A stretch of 64,000 bases of DNA, from contig OW121846.1 in the NCBI GenBank assembly GCA_933228895.1, positions 43,728,107 through 43,792,106 of the forward strand. Direction: 5' to 3'. Position 1 is the first letter of the stretch. Each line of letters starts with the position of its first letter. Origin of the DNA: Platycnemis pennipes. Its lineage: Eukaryota; Arthropoda; Insecta; Odonata; Platycnemididae. A program made the position numbers and the translations under genes. Positions 32,408-43,356 of this stretch are shown piece by piece. Below the pieces are notes generated by a model, which was not told where the DNA came from, did not search any database, and was given only the letters and a program-made list of their open reading frames with translations.

Positions 32408-32870
32408 TCACATCATCATCATCGGTCAACAATCCTGGGATTGGTTTGACGCAGCCCTCCACTCGATTCTTCTAGCGGCCAACCTCTTTATATTCACGTA
32501 ATTCTTCTCTTTTACATCCCTCACGACGTGTTCCATGTATCTCATACGAGGCCTTCCTTTTCCAATCTTCCCGTTCACTTTTCCCTTCACTATTGTTTTC
32601 ATCAGGCCATCGTGTCTCATGATGTGGCCCATCAAGTTGTCCTGTCTTCTTCTTAGGTTATTCAGATGACTTCTGTTTCTCCCACTCTTCTTGGGACTTC
32701 TTCGTTACTTACTCGGACGATCGATTTAATATTCAGCATTCTTCGGTAATACCACATTTCGAATGCTTCCACACTTTTCTTCTCCGCTGCAGTCATCGTC
32801 ATACCTCGCTATTGTAAAGAAAAATGCTCTAGATGCACTTTCTGATGAAGTGTTTCCTTACTTGCACGCT
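32408..32870 (-). pseudogene. RTE/other LINE C-terminal domain, inverted
   Basis: On the minus strand the C-terminal region of a second LINE type is clear. EAFEMWYYRRMLNIKSIVRV comes first, then SNEEVPRRVG and a frame break, then the frame 32,635-32,426: MGHIMRHDGLMKTIVKGKVN, GKIGKGRPRMRYMEHVV and RRIEWRAASNQSQDC, then stop. The GHxxR...GKxxGKxxxGRPR pattern is typical of RTE-like and related insect LINE C-termini. It is followed by a (GATGAT)n 3' tail, seen on the plus strand as CATCATCATCATCGG from 32,410. The tail differs from the GTAGAT tails elsewhere, which supports a separate clade. Confidence 0.8.
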
Positions 32871-35274
32871 TTTATTTCCAGCTGTAAGTAGATTCTTCTT
32901 TTGACAGAATGCCCTTTAGAGGTTTCTACTGCCGGTCCCGATTTTCCCTCCCCCCTACGTCCGCTCCTGAAAAGTTACTTTCTTCACCTAATTACACCTT
33001 TTCTATACGGTAAAAATAACATACGCTTCATGAGATAAATCGTAGTTCCTTTTTGACGGACCCCGGATCTTATGTAACCTTTTCCACTAAACTTATCCGG
33101 ACTCTCCCGGGTAAGCTTAGTGCTTTACAAGATGCTTCATGTTACTTTCCCCAGTTTGCGTACAAGGTACTATTGAAGGACTTTGTCGAACACTTCTTTG
33201 AAATTCATAAATAGGTACCTACCGAATTCACTCACTTTCATTGTAATATTTCGGAAACCAATCTTTTATTTAATTTTTCACTCGAACACAGCATAATCTT
33301 ACGGATGTAATGGAAAATGATTACACTTCTGCATCTGTAATGTATAAGATTCGGCTAGTGGTTAAACTCATCGTCGGCTAAAAATAAGAGGTTTGCTTAA
33401 TATAGAAAGAAACATACATTAGACTAATTGTGTAATAAATATTAGAAAATTGCCATAAAAGAAAACAAAAACGCAATAATTGGATAGCCTGGACTAAAGA
33501 TGAGGGTGTATGGAGGACAGCATACAATGTTAATGGTATAAGTTATCGAGATAGGAATAATAAACAGCTGAAAAATGATAGCCATGAAAGTGCATAAGGG
33601 GAACGATATCTCAGAAATTCGTATAACTGTTTGAAGTGAAATATTATTTTTAGTTTTAAATTAAATTACTGGCTCTTTCCATTCACAGCTTGAGCCGCAA
33701 ACACGGTTCAAAATTTAGTAACCCAAGCACTATTACTCTCGCGACGACTGTTACTTATACACGGAGATTTTCACCCTTCATCTGAGCGTTCCGATGCCTC
33801 AAGTGTCCAAGCTCGACCGAAGAATAACCAACAAATATATACAACAAGGGCATGATAGCCCACCTAACCCACTCCAGAAAGGCCTTACAGGCCAGCACTG
33901 TCCATACCGGTCAGCACTGTGCATGTGTGAAATCACACTGCACCATACATAGCTTGGAGGCGACTATGACCGCTGTTTTGCTTCATTTTACGCATACATT
34001 TATTTTTAGTTTCATACAGAGTACTAAGATTTTTCAGTACCAATATTTCTCATTCTCCTTTTAAAGGGAATAGAAAGATAGATCTCGAAAATAATATACA
34101 TCACTTACATATAATTTGACATTTTTTTTGGGCAAAATAATCACATTTGTACTTTTAGCATTTTTATTTTGTCACCGAGAGGGAGCTTCTCAATTTTTAC
34201 TTTAATATTGAAATGTTATCGCACACCGTCATTGACGTTGTTGCCAACAGTGGTCAATTAGACAACAGTTACTTTGTGATATAAATATATCAACACCTTT
34301 CATAGCATTTCTATGGCCTTACAGTACGTTCAATATCATGAAAGAATTCACGCATAAAATCATAACCTCTGTTTTAAAACTAGGACTGCGTAAGAATTCT
34401 CGTTGTTCTCACTGGAAGGAACGGGACATTGTTACTCATAAAATATCGACATAAAATGTTGGCGATCGATTTTCGGCTTTTAGCACAAATTCCACATAAT
34501 CATATCTTGCGATACATTTATCTTGTATCTAAAATATGCAGCGGGTTAATTGCTTTCTCATTGTGATTGGATGTTATTTCTGCCTTTGAAGGCTAGCAGA
34601 GGTTTATACCCTGAAAACATTTCTGCTTTTGCACATGTCATAAGAAGTTATCATTTCCTGCCAGTATACATTGAAACTCGATTGTTATTGCAGTTGTCCT
34701 TGGTTAAATACATCAGTTTGATGCGTCAACATCTCTTCAGCAGGCCACTTCATTGAATACTATCGCTGAACATTTCACCTGACTTCCATCTCTTCGCTAA
34801 TATGCTTATTTTTACTCTTAAGGTAATTGACATGTGCGTCTAACCACCAGCTTGTCATCTACAGCTAGGTGTGTGTTTTAAAGAATATATATGTGAACTC
34901 CTTGACTTCACCATGAACCTATTTTTTTGTCTCTTAGACTAATTCCGAATCATTATTTTCGGTTGCAAATTAAAATTATACATAATATTTTATGGTTATC
35001 AGTCCAGCATTTCCTGGTCTTTCTCGTTAAAGACCAGGAAAAAGCGTAAATTTCATCATATACCGTTTTTACTGTTGCGAGACCGAGACAAAACTGCTTG
35101 TCTGCCATGTAACCCCTGCTCAAAACATTTACAATTAAAATATGATTGCCAGGACATGTAAAATAAAAGTTGAAGTAGAAAATTATTAAAATATAATAAT
35201 TAAACATAAATATGCTCGCAATTTATCAGTATTAATACCAGATAAAACATGGTGTACAAATACTTTTGCACGTC
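32871..35274. other. Unrecognised stretch
   Basis: About 2.4 kb without a recognisable gene or repeat. A perfect 13-bp hairpin lies at 35,010-35,041. Short frames at 33,852-34,064 and 34,550-34,756 have no motif. Confidence 0.5.
35010..35041. repeat. Perfect 13-bp hairpin
   Basis: TTTCCTGGTCTTT (35,010-35,022) pairs with AAAGACCAGGAAA (35,029-35,041) across the loop CTCGTT. It has no T-run or gene context that would make it a transcription terminator. Confidence 0.88.
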
Positions 35275-36117
35275 ATGTTTTCTCTGTTTTTTTATTATGA
35301 TGCATTGTGTTTACAGTTTTTCCTTACAATAGAAACAATGTCGTTTTAATGTTTGTCGGCGGTCGAATGCATTGACTGTACTCCTGGAAATGCCTTCTCT
35401 GCCTAGCGTCATGAGATTCCTCCAGTATTACTCGCAGCGTTCTTCCCATTCGGCGATGAATCATCTCCCATGACACCCTGCTTCGGCCGCTGAGAGGGAG
35501 TCCCTCTGGTGTCCGGCATATCTTCACCTTCCCCTCCTACTTGCCTTCCCCCCATCTTCTCTCTCCTCTCCTCAACCCTACTCTCCTCCTCCTTCCCGCC
35601 TCCCCTTCCCCTAACTTCCCACTCCGCTTCCTCAGACGCCTACCACATTGCCCTCGAAACATAAAGATCCCTCCTTCCCCACTGCTCTTCCTCTTATCTC
35701 GTCCTTCGCCTCTTCGACTTCTGCTGCTGACCACTAGTTTGTGTTTTTTTTACCGAACAGTCCGCTGATCTCAGGTTACTCCTCAAGTCTTCAGCATTTA
35801 TATATTTTAAAAATATTCAGGATCAATTATTCTTTATGAATGCTTTGCCTTGCATCATTGCGAAATGACTTATTTGTCTAAAATTCTAAAAAAATGTAAA
35901 ATCTAACCTTGCATTTTCTCTTGGTAAATAAATGTAATCTCAAAAACACCATAGTTTCTTCAAATTGCACTTTTCAGTCATGTTTTCTCTGTTTTATAAT
36001 ATTGATGTATTGTGTTTACAGTTTTTCCTAACAATAGAACAATGTCGTTTTAATGTTTGTCCGCGGTGAGAATGGATTAACTGTACCTACTCCTGGTGCC
36101 TAGCGTCATGAGATTCC
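35275..36117. repeat. Diverged direct repeat pair around a polypyrimidine tract
   Basis: The sequence at about 35,275-35,415 (ATGTTTTCTCTGTTTTTTTA, then ACAGTTTTTCC, AATGTCGTTTTAATGTTTGT, TAGCGTCATGAGATTCC) recurs at about 35,981-36,117 with small changes. Between them lies a C/T-rich tract (35,528-35,740) and a CCTCGAAACAT motif. The tract and the CGAAACAT motif resemble the 3' UTR organisation of the Penelope-like elements here, so this could be a Penelope-like 3' region, but no coding part is visible. Confidence 0.55.
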
Positions 36118-36499
36118 TTTATGAAATTTTGTTGACTTTTGTGGAAACGTTTGGTATCCACGTTAAATAAAAAGATGACTGGATATATTACCACCTCACT
36201 GTTCTTCCAAACCCTTTGGAGTATTGTACCCTGATGATGGCATATTGTGTTCAAACCAAGGTCGGAGGTGTGGTAGTCGTTTAAGTGTGGGAATTGTACC
36301 AGCGATATTTTTATTTAACATGGATCTTCACAAGGTAATATTGTCTTCAATAAGGCAACCAAAAGCTTATCCAAATGTTCACATCAAAATATCACAGGCG
36401 AGTAAATATGACATCAGGTTTGTTGGAAATGGTGAGGAATAGCATCCTCACGGAAGCCTGATAGGTCAAATTTTATTTCCTTTTTTGGTAATGACTTCA
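36118..36499. other. Spacer with Penelope-like terminal words
   Basis: At about 36,229-36,275 ACCCTGATGATGGCATATTG is followed by TTCAAACCAAGGTCGGAG. This resembles the TGATGATG...GAAACCxGGTCGG ends of Penelope-like elements in this window (for example 40,558-40,595). No coding sequence is recognised. Confidence 0.4.
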
Positions 36500-37328
36500 A
36501 TATAGTTGGTCAAAGTATTAATCTCTGCCTTTGATGAGGTTCTTAATCTGCGAATTAGGAATGAAGATAACAGGAAATCGTTTATTAAGGATTCAGAATC
36601 AATTGGTGCAGCTACTGTGAAATTTTGGAAAAGGAGTAGCTCCCCCCGGAGGTCTTATCGTAGGTGCTGCGTTGAAAGCATAAGGTATTTAGGTTTAACA
36701 ATCAAAGAGTACTTGGGGAATGTGATAAGAAGACAAAAGAGCGATGATATTTTTCATTTGTTAGACCCAACCCGGAGTATGTAGCCAGTGTATGGGATCC
36801 GAATGAATTAGTTTTGATCAGAGAATTAGACGGTGTGCAGCGTAGAGCAGCTTTGTTGGTTAAAAGGTGTTACGATAGGTTTAGTTGTGTTTCAGAATTA
36901 ATGAAAGAAGGCTAAGTTAGGCTAAAGTACAGATTAAATCTCTTACAGATTTAAATCGGATAGCTCAACTGAAAATGTTAGGCATATATTAAAACACCAG
37001 CGTAATATGCTAGATTCGGCCAGATAAATAAGATTAGAGAAATAGATTGCCGTACTAATAGATTCAAAATGTAATTTTTCCCCCGTACAATAAGAGAATA
37101 CAATAGGCAGTATAGCAAAGGGATAGGTAGGGGAAATATTTTAGAAAAGTCTGTAGTAGCATTATGCATGGGTTAACAAATAATCCCGTAATTACTATGT
37201 CGATACTAGCGATCTAGTTGCATGAGACCCTATAGTAGCTTGTTTGCATGTCAATATACTATGCTTGGTGATCTTCACCCCCTGCCACGCACCCTCTCGG
37301 CGGCTAGCAGGGTATCGAATAGATGTGG
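36500..37328 (+). mobile_element. LINE-alpha, heavily decayed copy
   Basis: From a damaged RT thumb (KFWKRSSSPRRSYR and SIRYLGLTI in the frame 36,506-36,784) through a deletion of the KDLSWG block to a recognisable C-terminus, 3' UTR and hairpin (CCCTGCCACGCACC, then GGCTAGCAGGG) with a decayed tail TAGATGTGG. Many stops and indels make this one of the older alpha copies. Confidence 0.85.
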
Positions 37329-37880
37329 ATCCAATTGTCTTATTGGATCAAACAAAATCAAATATCTAACGTAGAATGCACTAAATATATAGGCGTCACT
37401 CTTACTGACAAGATATGATTTTGAAATAAAATAGAAACAATCTCTACTGCCATTAAATATACTCATGGTCCAGAGTAATTCTTGACGGAAAAGAGAATGC
37501 ATCGATTGCCTTCTCTGCACATTGTCGTGATATTACTTCACTTGCTGTATTCTTCCTGCTCTGAGATGAATCATCCCCTATGTCGCTCAGCTTCGGCAGC
37601 CGAGTGATTCTGCGAATCGAGAGATCTAAGCCCACCAGCTTCCCTCCCCTCTCCAAACCTCTCCCTCCCTTCCCCGCAACAGGCCTCGACATGCCACCCG
37701 CCCCCACCTACCATCCACAATCCCCCACCCTCTCCCCCCTCTTCGCAACACTCCCTCCCCAAACCCTTTCCTCTCCTACCGTCCAGCCCTTCCATTCCGA
37801 AGGGGACCAAGCTGTTATCGAAACATGAGGATTCTTCCTTCCCAGCCGCCCTTCTTCGCTATCAGCCCTCATTCATCCGA
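37329..37880. repeat. Second polypyrimidine repeat, related to 35.4-35.8 kb
   Basis: TGCTCTGAGATGAATCATCC and CAGCTTCGGCAGCCGAG (37,555-37,610) parallel GATGAATCATCTCCC and CTGCTTCGGCCGCTGAG at 35,455-35,495. A C/T-rich tract follows in both, then CGAAACAT and TCTTCCTTCCC-like words. Both appear to be copies of one repeat family whose C-rich part is prone to length change. Its coding partner is unknown; it could be a Penelope-like 3' UTR. Confidence 0.55.
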
Positions 37881-39309
37881 TCTCCACAATCCGATTATAA
37901 TGTCCACTGCGGCGGCTGCGAGTAAATTTGTGACATCACGCATTTTACGGTTTACCCCTGGACGAGATTCTAACCCAAGGATTTTGAGTTGCCTGATAGG
38001 TTTGTTAACAATCTACCTACCGAGACCGGCTAATTGAAAATTATTTGCCCATCAAGCCAGTCCGGTAGTATGAATGTTTTCATCTTGAGGAAAATACTGG
38101 CAACATCTATCGGATAAACTACTAAGCGACGATATACCACTCAGAATATATGCAAACACCCCGTACATAATTGAGAGTAACAGTTTTAATTCTAAAAGAT
38201 AAGTAATACATAACTTTCAAAAATATATTTACCATTATCTTCTGGATAATCGACCGGCCAAAGAATACTTACAAAGAATAGGGCATTTTTTCAAATGAGA
38301 GTCCGCCTCTTAATCTTGGACGTGTCAGTAAATGTGTAGAATTTATTTTCACATTTCAGAAATGTCTAAACCTCAAGTTTCACTCATGACTAGTGAAGGT
38401 TAGGCACCAAGTCTTTAATTTATAGATGATGATATTAAAATTAATCCATTTTGAAGGTCTCAATTGTGTGAAAGGTGTTCTGACTGTGAATGCGATATAC
38501 AGAAATCACGCTAATTGTCGCTAGGTTATGAGAGCCTTCATATTTGTTTATGTGGGGAATTTGTTAGAGAAGTGAAGTTTAAGACGGAATTGTATTTCAT
38601 TTGAAGTAAATGAAAGAACAATCCCCTTTTTTTCTCACCTACCTGCATATAACTAGGTATCATTTGATAGTAACATAATATGCTTATGATAATGGACAAA
38701 ATGTTCTTCTTATGCAAGACGATCATCAATATTTAAATGTTGCTGTATCCGAAAACGTGAACGAAATGAAACTTGCCAGTGATGAGGAGTTTACGTTGGG
38801 CTAGTTTTTTTAAATTAGGAGGTTTAAGAGGCTTGCTAGGTGGCCAATCATTGACTACTACTCCCATGAAGTAGAAAATGATAAAACAATTTTTTTTGCC
38901 AGATACGATTGGCTTTTACGTGATATGAGCAATTAGCAGAGTAGATCATATGTACGCCACTGCCAGGTTCGGAAACTGCTCAGAGTGCTCGTATTCGATG
39001 TAGAAAGTGGAGGAAAAAATGAAAAATTATTACCAGAGAAGCAGGTGATTCCTTATTATCTTCAGCGCTCTTATAGACCTGTCGAGCGATAATAGTCTTT
39101 GCATTATATCTTGGAAGTGACGTCACACCGCTGAGTTGACATTGTTTTGGAGGCTCTCTTCTTTGTTTTCTCTCGCACAGTTTGGTGAACAACTGAATAA
39201 CGTTTTCCGGCATATATTCAAAGTTTTTCTTTATTTAAATGTTCTAGCAGCATAATTTTTCGGAAGTAAAGTTATTTTCCCTTAGCTTCCCGTGAATTCA
39301 CCACCTCAT
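37881..39309. other. Unrecognised stretch
   Basis: No recognisable gene, LINE tail or repeat. Short frames at 38,538-38,729 and 38,980-39,213 on the minus strand show no motif. Confidence 0.5.
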
Positions 39310-39643
39310 TAAGAGTACTAATGCAGATATAATCGTAGGTACAGAAAGCTGGCTTTCGAAGGACATATCAGATCATGAAGTATTTCCGAAGTGTTTTACA
39401 GTATACAGAAAGGATAGAGTAAGCAGAAACGGAGGAGGAGTTTTCATAGCTGTGAAGGACCCGTATGTCAGTAGAAGAGAACTTATTTCAGAGCGAAATG
39501 TAGAAAGTATTTGGTGTTCCGTTAAAAGTAAAAGTAGTAACGCAAAAAAGATATATGTAGGTGCATATTACAGGCCACCGGACGCAGACGTCAATTCTAT
39601 AATAGAGCTAGAGTCAGAGATACGTACATTACTTTCTGGGAAG
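39310..39643 (+). pseudogene. LINE endonuclease fragment, unusually open
   Basis: The frame reads IIVGTESWLSKDISDHEVFP, then YRKDRVSRNGGGVFIAVKD, SIWCSVKSKSSNAKKIYVGA and YYRPPDADVNSIIELESEI without stops. These are the E-containing TESWL block and the YRPPD block of an AP-like LINE endonuclease, related to LINE-gamma but better preserved. In the family this enzyme nicks target DNA to prime reverse transcription. The fragment lacks its N-terminal metal-site block and stops at the junction with a hAT piece near 39,643. Confidence 0.82.
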
Positions 39644-39890
39644 ATTACTTGCACTGCCGAGCGATCTTTCTCCACCTTACGCCGATTAAAAACATATCTT
39701 CGCAGCAATATGACAGAAGATCGTTTGAATGGACTGACTTTAATGCATATCCATCAAGACATTGTGTCAAAAATGAACGTTAATGAAGTACTGGACATCT
39801 TCAGCAGGAAACATAAAAGAAAACTGTCGTTATTATATATGTAACTTAATAATATTTTCATATTAATAACCTTTATATTTAAAAAAAAAA
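39644..39890 (+). pseudogene. hAT transposase C-terminal fragment
   Basis: Residues TCTAERSFSTLRRLKTYLRS, then TEDRLNGLTLMHIHQDI and VNEVLDIFSRKHKRKLSLLY are the C-terminal hAT dimerisation segment and tail, in one open frame to a TAA at 39,844. It is nearly identical in DNA to the copy at window start (about 36-290). It is fused in frame to the LINE endonuclease fragment before it. No hAT terminal repeat follows, so the right end was lost. Confidence 0.85.
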
Positions 39891-39909
39891 GAGTAGTGTT
39901 AGTATATTA

Positions 39910-40640
39910 GAAAAAAGAGTAAAAAAACGGTGGTGTAAAATTCAATTTGTTGGGAACCTTTCGTACAAAGTCGCGAACGCCTTCCCTAAAGAAAAATTTG
40001 ATGTATCATTTTACAACCCTAAAACTATAGGAAAAATCCTTTTCAACTCCAAAGACAAATTCAGCAAGTGTGACCAAAGCGGGGTGTACAGACTGAAGTG
40101 CAACACTCCCAATTGTCCATCACAATATATTGGACAAAGTGGTCGGGCAATTAATACTCGTGTGAAAGAACATAGGAGGTGCTGGTTAACTGCAGACACA
40201 AGATCAAGCTTTGCCAAACATCTAATCGAAAACGACCACGAGAGTGACTTCAACCCCGAAGTACCTCACACGGCAGAAAAAGGAGGGAAACTAGATTACC
40301 TCGAACAATTGGAAATTAAGAAAGCATCAAACGACCTCAATGTAAACCTTCTAAATGAATTTGTTTCCCAGTTTTACTCACCGTTGTGTTCCATAGCCTT
40401 CCCTACTTCCAACGGATCCTGTCCTTGACCGTAAAAATTATGTCTCCTCACCAGTTTTCCCTTAACATCCTCCCCCTCCCCATACCACCCTCCTATACTA
40501 CCCCAACCCCCTTCCAGTTTACGTATATAAGAGCTTGCTACTCTCTGTCCTGTTACCCTGATAATGTCTATGGAGTAGACGAAACCCGGGTCGGTAAATT
40601 AAAAATAGTGTGGAGTATACAGAGTATTTTTATTTCATTT
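39910..40640 (+). mobile_element. Penelope-like element, 3' part
   Basis: The last part of the coding region carries the GIY-YIG endonuclease. A C-rich 3' UTR follows (about 40,440-40,540), then TACCCTGATAATG, GACGAAACCCGGGTCGG and AAATAGTGTGGAGTATAC. The RT domain is absent (5'-truncated). A LINE-alpha fragment begins immediately after at 40,645. Confidence 0.85.
39920..40428 (+). pseudogene. Penelope-like GIY-YIG endonuclease domain
   Basis: An open frame runs from before KVANAFPKEKFDVSFYNPKT through KILFNSKDKFSKCDQSGVYR, then LKCNTPNCPSQYIGQSGRAI, NTRVKEHRR and SSFAKHLIENDHESDF to a stop at 40,428. The SGVYRLxC...YIGQSGR pattern is the GIY-YIG nuclease signature (GVY in place of GIY) with the CxxxxC cysteines typical of Penelope-like elements. 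The arginine of SGR and the KEH motif are present, so the nuclease portion looks intact. The element lacks its RT, so mobility is not expected. Confidence 0.88.
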
Positions 40641-40644
40641 ATAC

Positions 40645-41172
40645 CTTTTAACGAACCTAGCTGCTCTACGCTGCACACTGTCTAGTTCTCTGATCAACCT
40701 TAATTCATTAGGATCCCATACACTGGTTGCATACTCAAAGTGAGGCCTAACTAGTGAAAAATAGGATCGCTCTTTTGTCTTCTCATCACATTTCCCAAGT
40801 ACTCTTTTTATAATTCCTAGCTTTCTCTTCGCTCGGCCGCATATTTCCCTTATGTGTCTTTCCCACGATAAATCCTTAGTGATTGTTACACCTAAATATC
40901 CTTTGGTTTCAACGTTTTCGATCTTCGTGTTACTAATTTTATAGGTACGCTCTATCGAATTATTCCTCCTCCAAAAATTGATAGCTACACACTTTTTACG
41001 GTTAAGTTCTAACTGTCATTTGTCGCACCACACTTGAATTGCATCTAAATCCTTGCTAAGCGATTTTCTGTCCTCTTCTTTTGATATACACATGTACACT
41101 ACCGCATCGTCTGCAAAAAGTCTAAGGTTACTACTAACTACGGTACCCAAATCGTTTATGCATAAAATAAAT
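40645..41172 (-). mobile_element. LINE-alpha internal fragment, inverted
   Basis: On the minus strand the piece runs from just before the RT catalytic box (FADDAVVYMCISKEEDRKSL, with both aspartates kept) through the thumb (INFWRRNNSIERTYKISN, YLGVTITKDLSWERHIREIC) to QRRAARFVKR. Both ends are cut: the 5' RT blocks and the 3' UTR and tail are absent. The 3' break abuts the Penelope-like end, and the 5' break abuts the start of block B. Such a two-ended cut suggests rearrangement rather than simple truncation on insertion. Confidence 0.85.
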
Positions 41173-42029
41173 ACTGATCAATCTGTCATAGGGGTCATTT
41201 ATCATTTACAGTATACCCAGCAAGACACCGCAAGGGTGTGTCACCAGGAATGCATATTGAATCAGGGAGTACACACTGCCATGCAAGCATGCAAAAAATA
41301 ATTCTCCGTCCAAAAACTACTTACATAAAACCAACAGACCTCGAGGAAAATATGTACGCAGCCACGAGCAATATTCTGAACATGAATTTAACAATGAACT
41401 CATGAACATTGAGCGAGAAGAATATAAACACCTACACATTAATAAAAGCATCTGTACACCTTCTGTCAAAATCTACAAAACCTATTCTAATCTCCCCATG
41501 CATGTACCTTCGCTGTAATCTATTACTTTCCCTATTTGTGGCCGGAAAACATGAATACTTGTAACTCTGATTTACTCGATAATTTCATCGTCAAGATGTC
41601 ACCTTAGTACGCTTTTTTGTAATGTATTCAAAAAAATTTCAGTGAACGTATCCGTTTTAAATTTATGCAGATTTAATCGGTACGATCTGACTATGATCCC
41701 AATCCAATTCTTCCAATTATCTGGATTCATCGCTAAACCTATACTATCATATTTTAACAAGCCAAACAGCCCTATACAGCATACCGTCTTGTCCTCTTAT
41801 CATACCTTACACCCTCAGATTAAACTGGCAGCATATTCTCGGAGGGGCCACACAAGTTGTAAGTAACATCGCCCTTTCGTCCTCTCATCGCCTTTCCCTA
41901 GTACTCTACATAGTAAGCTTGGCAGCATAAGCATGTCTTCGTACGATACATGATTAGAGGGTCACACCAAAGAACCTTAGGAACTTCACGCTTTCAATTG
42001 TTTAACTGACAGCATTGGATCGCTCTACT

Positions 42030-43356
42030 GCATTTATTGTGATGAAGACACACAAGGAAAAAATGCGGCCTAGTGAAGAGAAAGCTAGAATTTATAAAAA
42101 GAGTACCAACTTGGGAAATGTGATGAGAATACAAAAGAGCGATGTTAATTTTCAACTAGATGGGCCCCACCTTGAGTATGCAGTCAGTGTATGGGATTGT
42201 AATGAATTTGGTTCGAACAGAGAACTAGACAGTGTGCAGCGTAGAGCAGCTAGGTTCGTTGAAATGTGTTATGATAGGTTGAGTAGTGTTTCAGAATTAA
42301 TAAAAGAAATAGGGTAGGAATCATTATCTGAGTGTCGGTTAAAGTACAGATTGAATCTATTAGAGAAATTTCTATCCGATAGCTTTACTAAGGATGTTAG
42401 GCACATATTAAAAAAACAGCTTATTATGCTGTATTCGACCAGATAAATAAGATTAGAGAGATAGATTGTCGTACCGATAGATTCAAAATGGCATTTTTCC
42501 CCCGTACTATAAGAGAACAGAATAGGCAGCATTGCTAAGGGATAGGTAAAGGGAATATTTTAGAGTATTCTGTAGTGCATGATGCATGTATTAACCCCTC
42601 AAATACTATAAGCACTAACAATCTAGTTGCATGAGACCCTATAGTTGCTGGTTTGCATGTTAGTAGTGCATGCTTTGTGATCTTCACCCCCTGCCACACA
42701 CCCTCGCGGTGGCTTGTAGGGTATCGTGTAGATGTAGATTGTAGATGTGTGCCAGGAGATGCATTCATACTAACCATGTATTACATATCATCCATAGAAA
42801 GAATAATAATATTCGGTCAGGAGTTTATTTTATATTATTTCCAGGCAGGGAGGTGTTGTTGGAAGGAAAATCTCTGCATACGTTTGATGGAATTTGATTA
42901 GGGCCTGGCGATTTGCAGGGGCTTAATTCTTAAATAAGGAGCTTAAGTAGCTTTTCCTACTTCCATGGTGAAATCGTAAAGTTTTCCAGCGCAATGTTCT
43001 ATATTTTCTATTTGCAATACGTGTGTCGCATGTGTATCAGTTTAGATTCAACAATCCAATGTCGCTGTTTATATCGACAATAATTTAATAAGCCTTGATG
43101 GTGATAACTATTTTCATCTAAACATTCTTTCACTCGAGAAGTGTTGTTTTCCGGCTATTATGACCCCAGGGTGATATTTCAATTCCTATAAGAAGCGTGC
43201 GGCTACCTGCTGTTTAGATACTGTTTTCGGCGTCCTGTCGACATCGGAAATGTCTTCATTGGATTGGGAAGCTAGTAGTGCATGCTTGGTGATCTTCTCC
43301 CCCTGCCACACACCCTCGCGGTGGCTTGCAGGGTATCATGCATATGTAGATGTACT
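42030..43356 (+). mobile_element. LINE cluster inserted in block B only
   Basis: Block A continues directly from TGGATCGCTCTACTG to ACTTACTCCGCC. In B these are separated by about 1.3 kb, and TACTG appears on both sides as a possible target duplication. Inside are a LINE-alpha copy (42,050-42,748) with a frame reading LDGPHLEYAVSVWD and QRRAARFVEMCYDRLSSV; a stretch of unknown origin containing a short inverted LINE RT piece near 42,865-42,920; and a second LINE tail at 43,266-43,356 (CCCTGCCACACACC, GGTGGCTTGCAGGG, then CATATGTAGATGT). A single insertion with internal structure is possible, since one tail closes each part. Confidence 0.8.

Noticed and set aside
35010..35041. A Rho-independent terminator
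   Set aside because: There is no upstream gene and no T tract, and the sequence looks eukaryotic.
35528..35768. Proline- and leucine-rich frames over the polypyrimidine tract (and 37,571-37,828)
   Set aside because: They are products of C/T-rich simple sequence, open on both strands.
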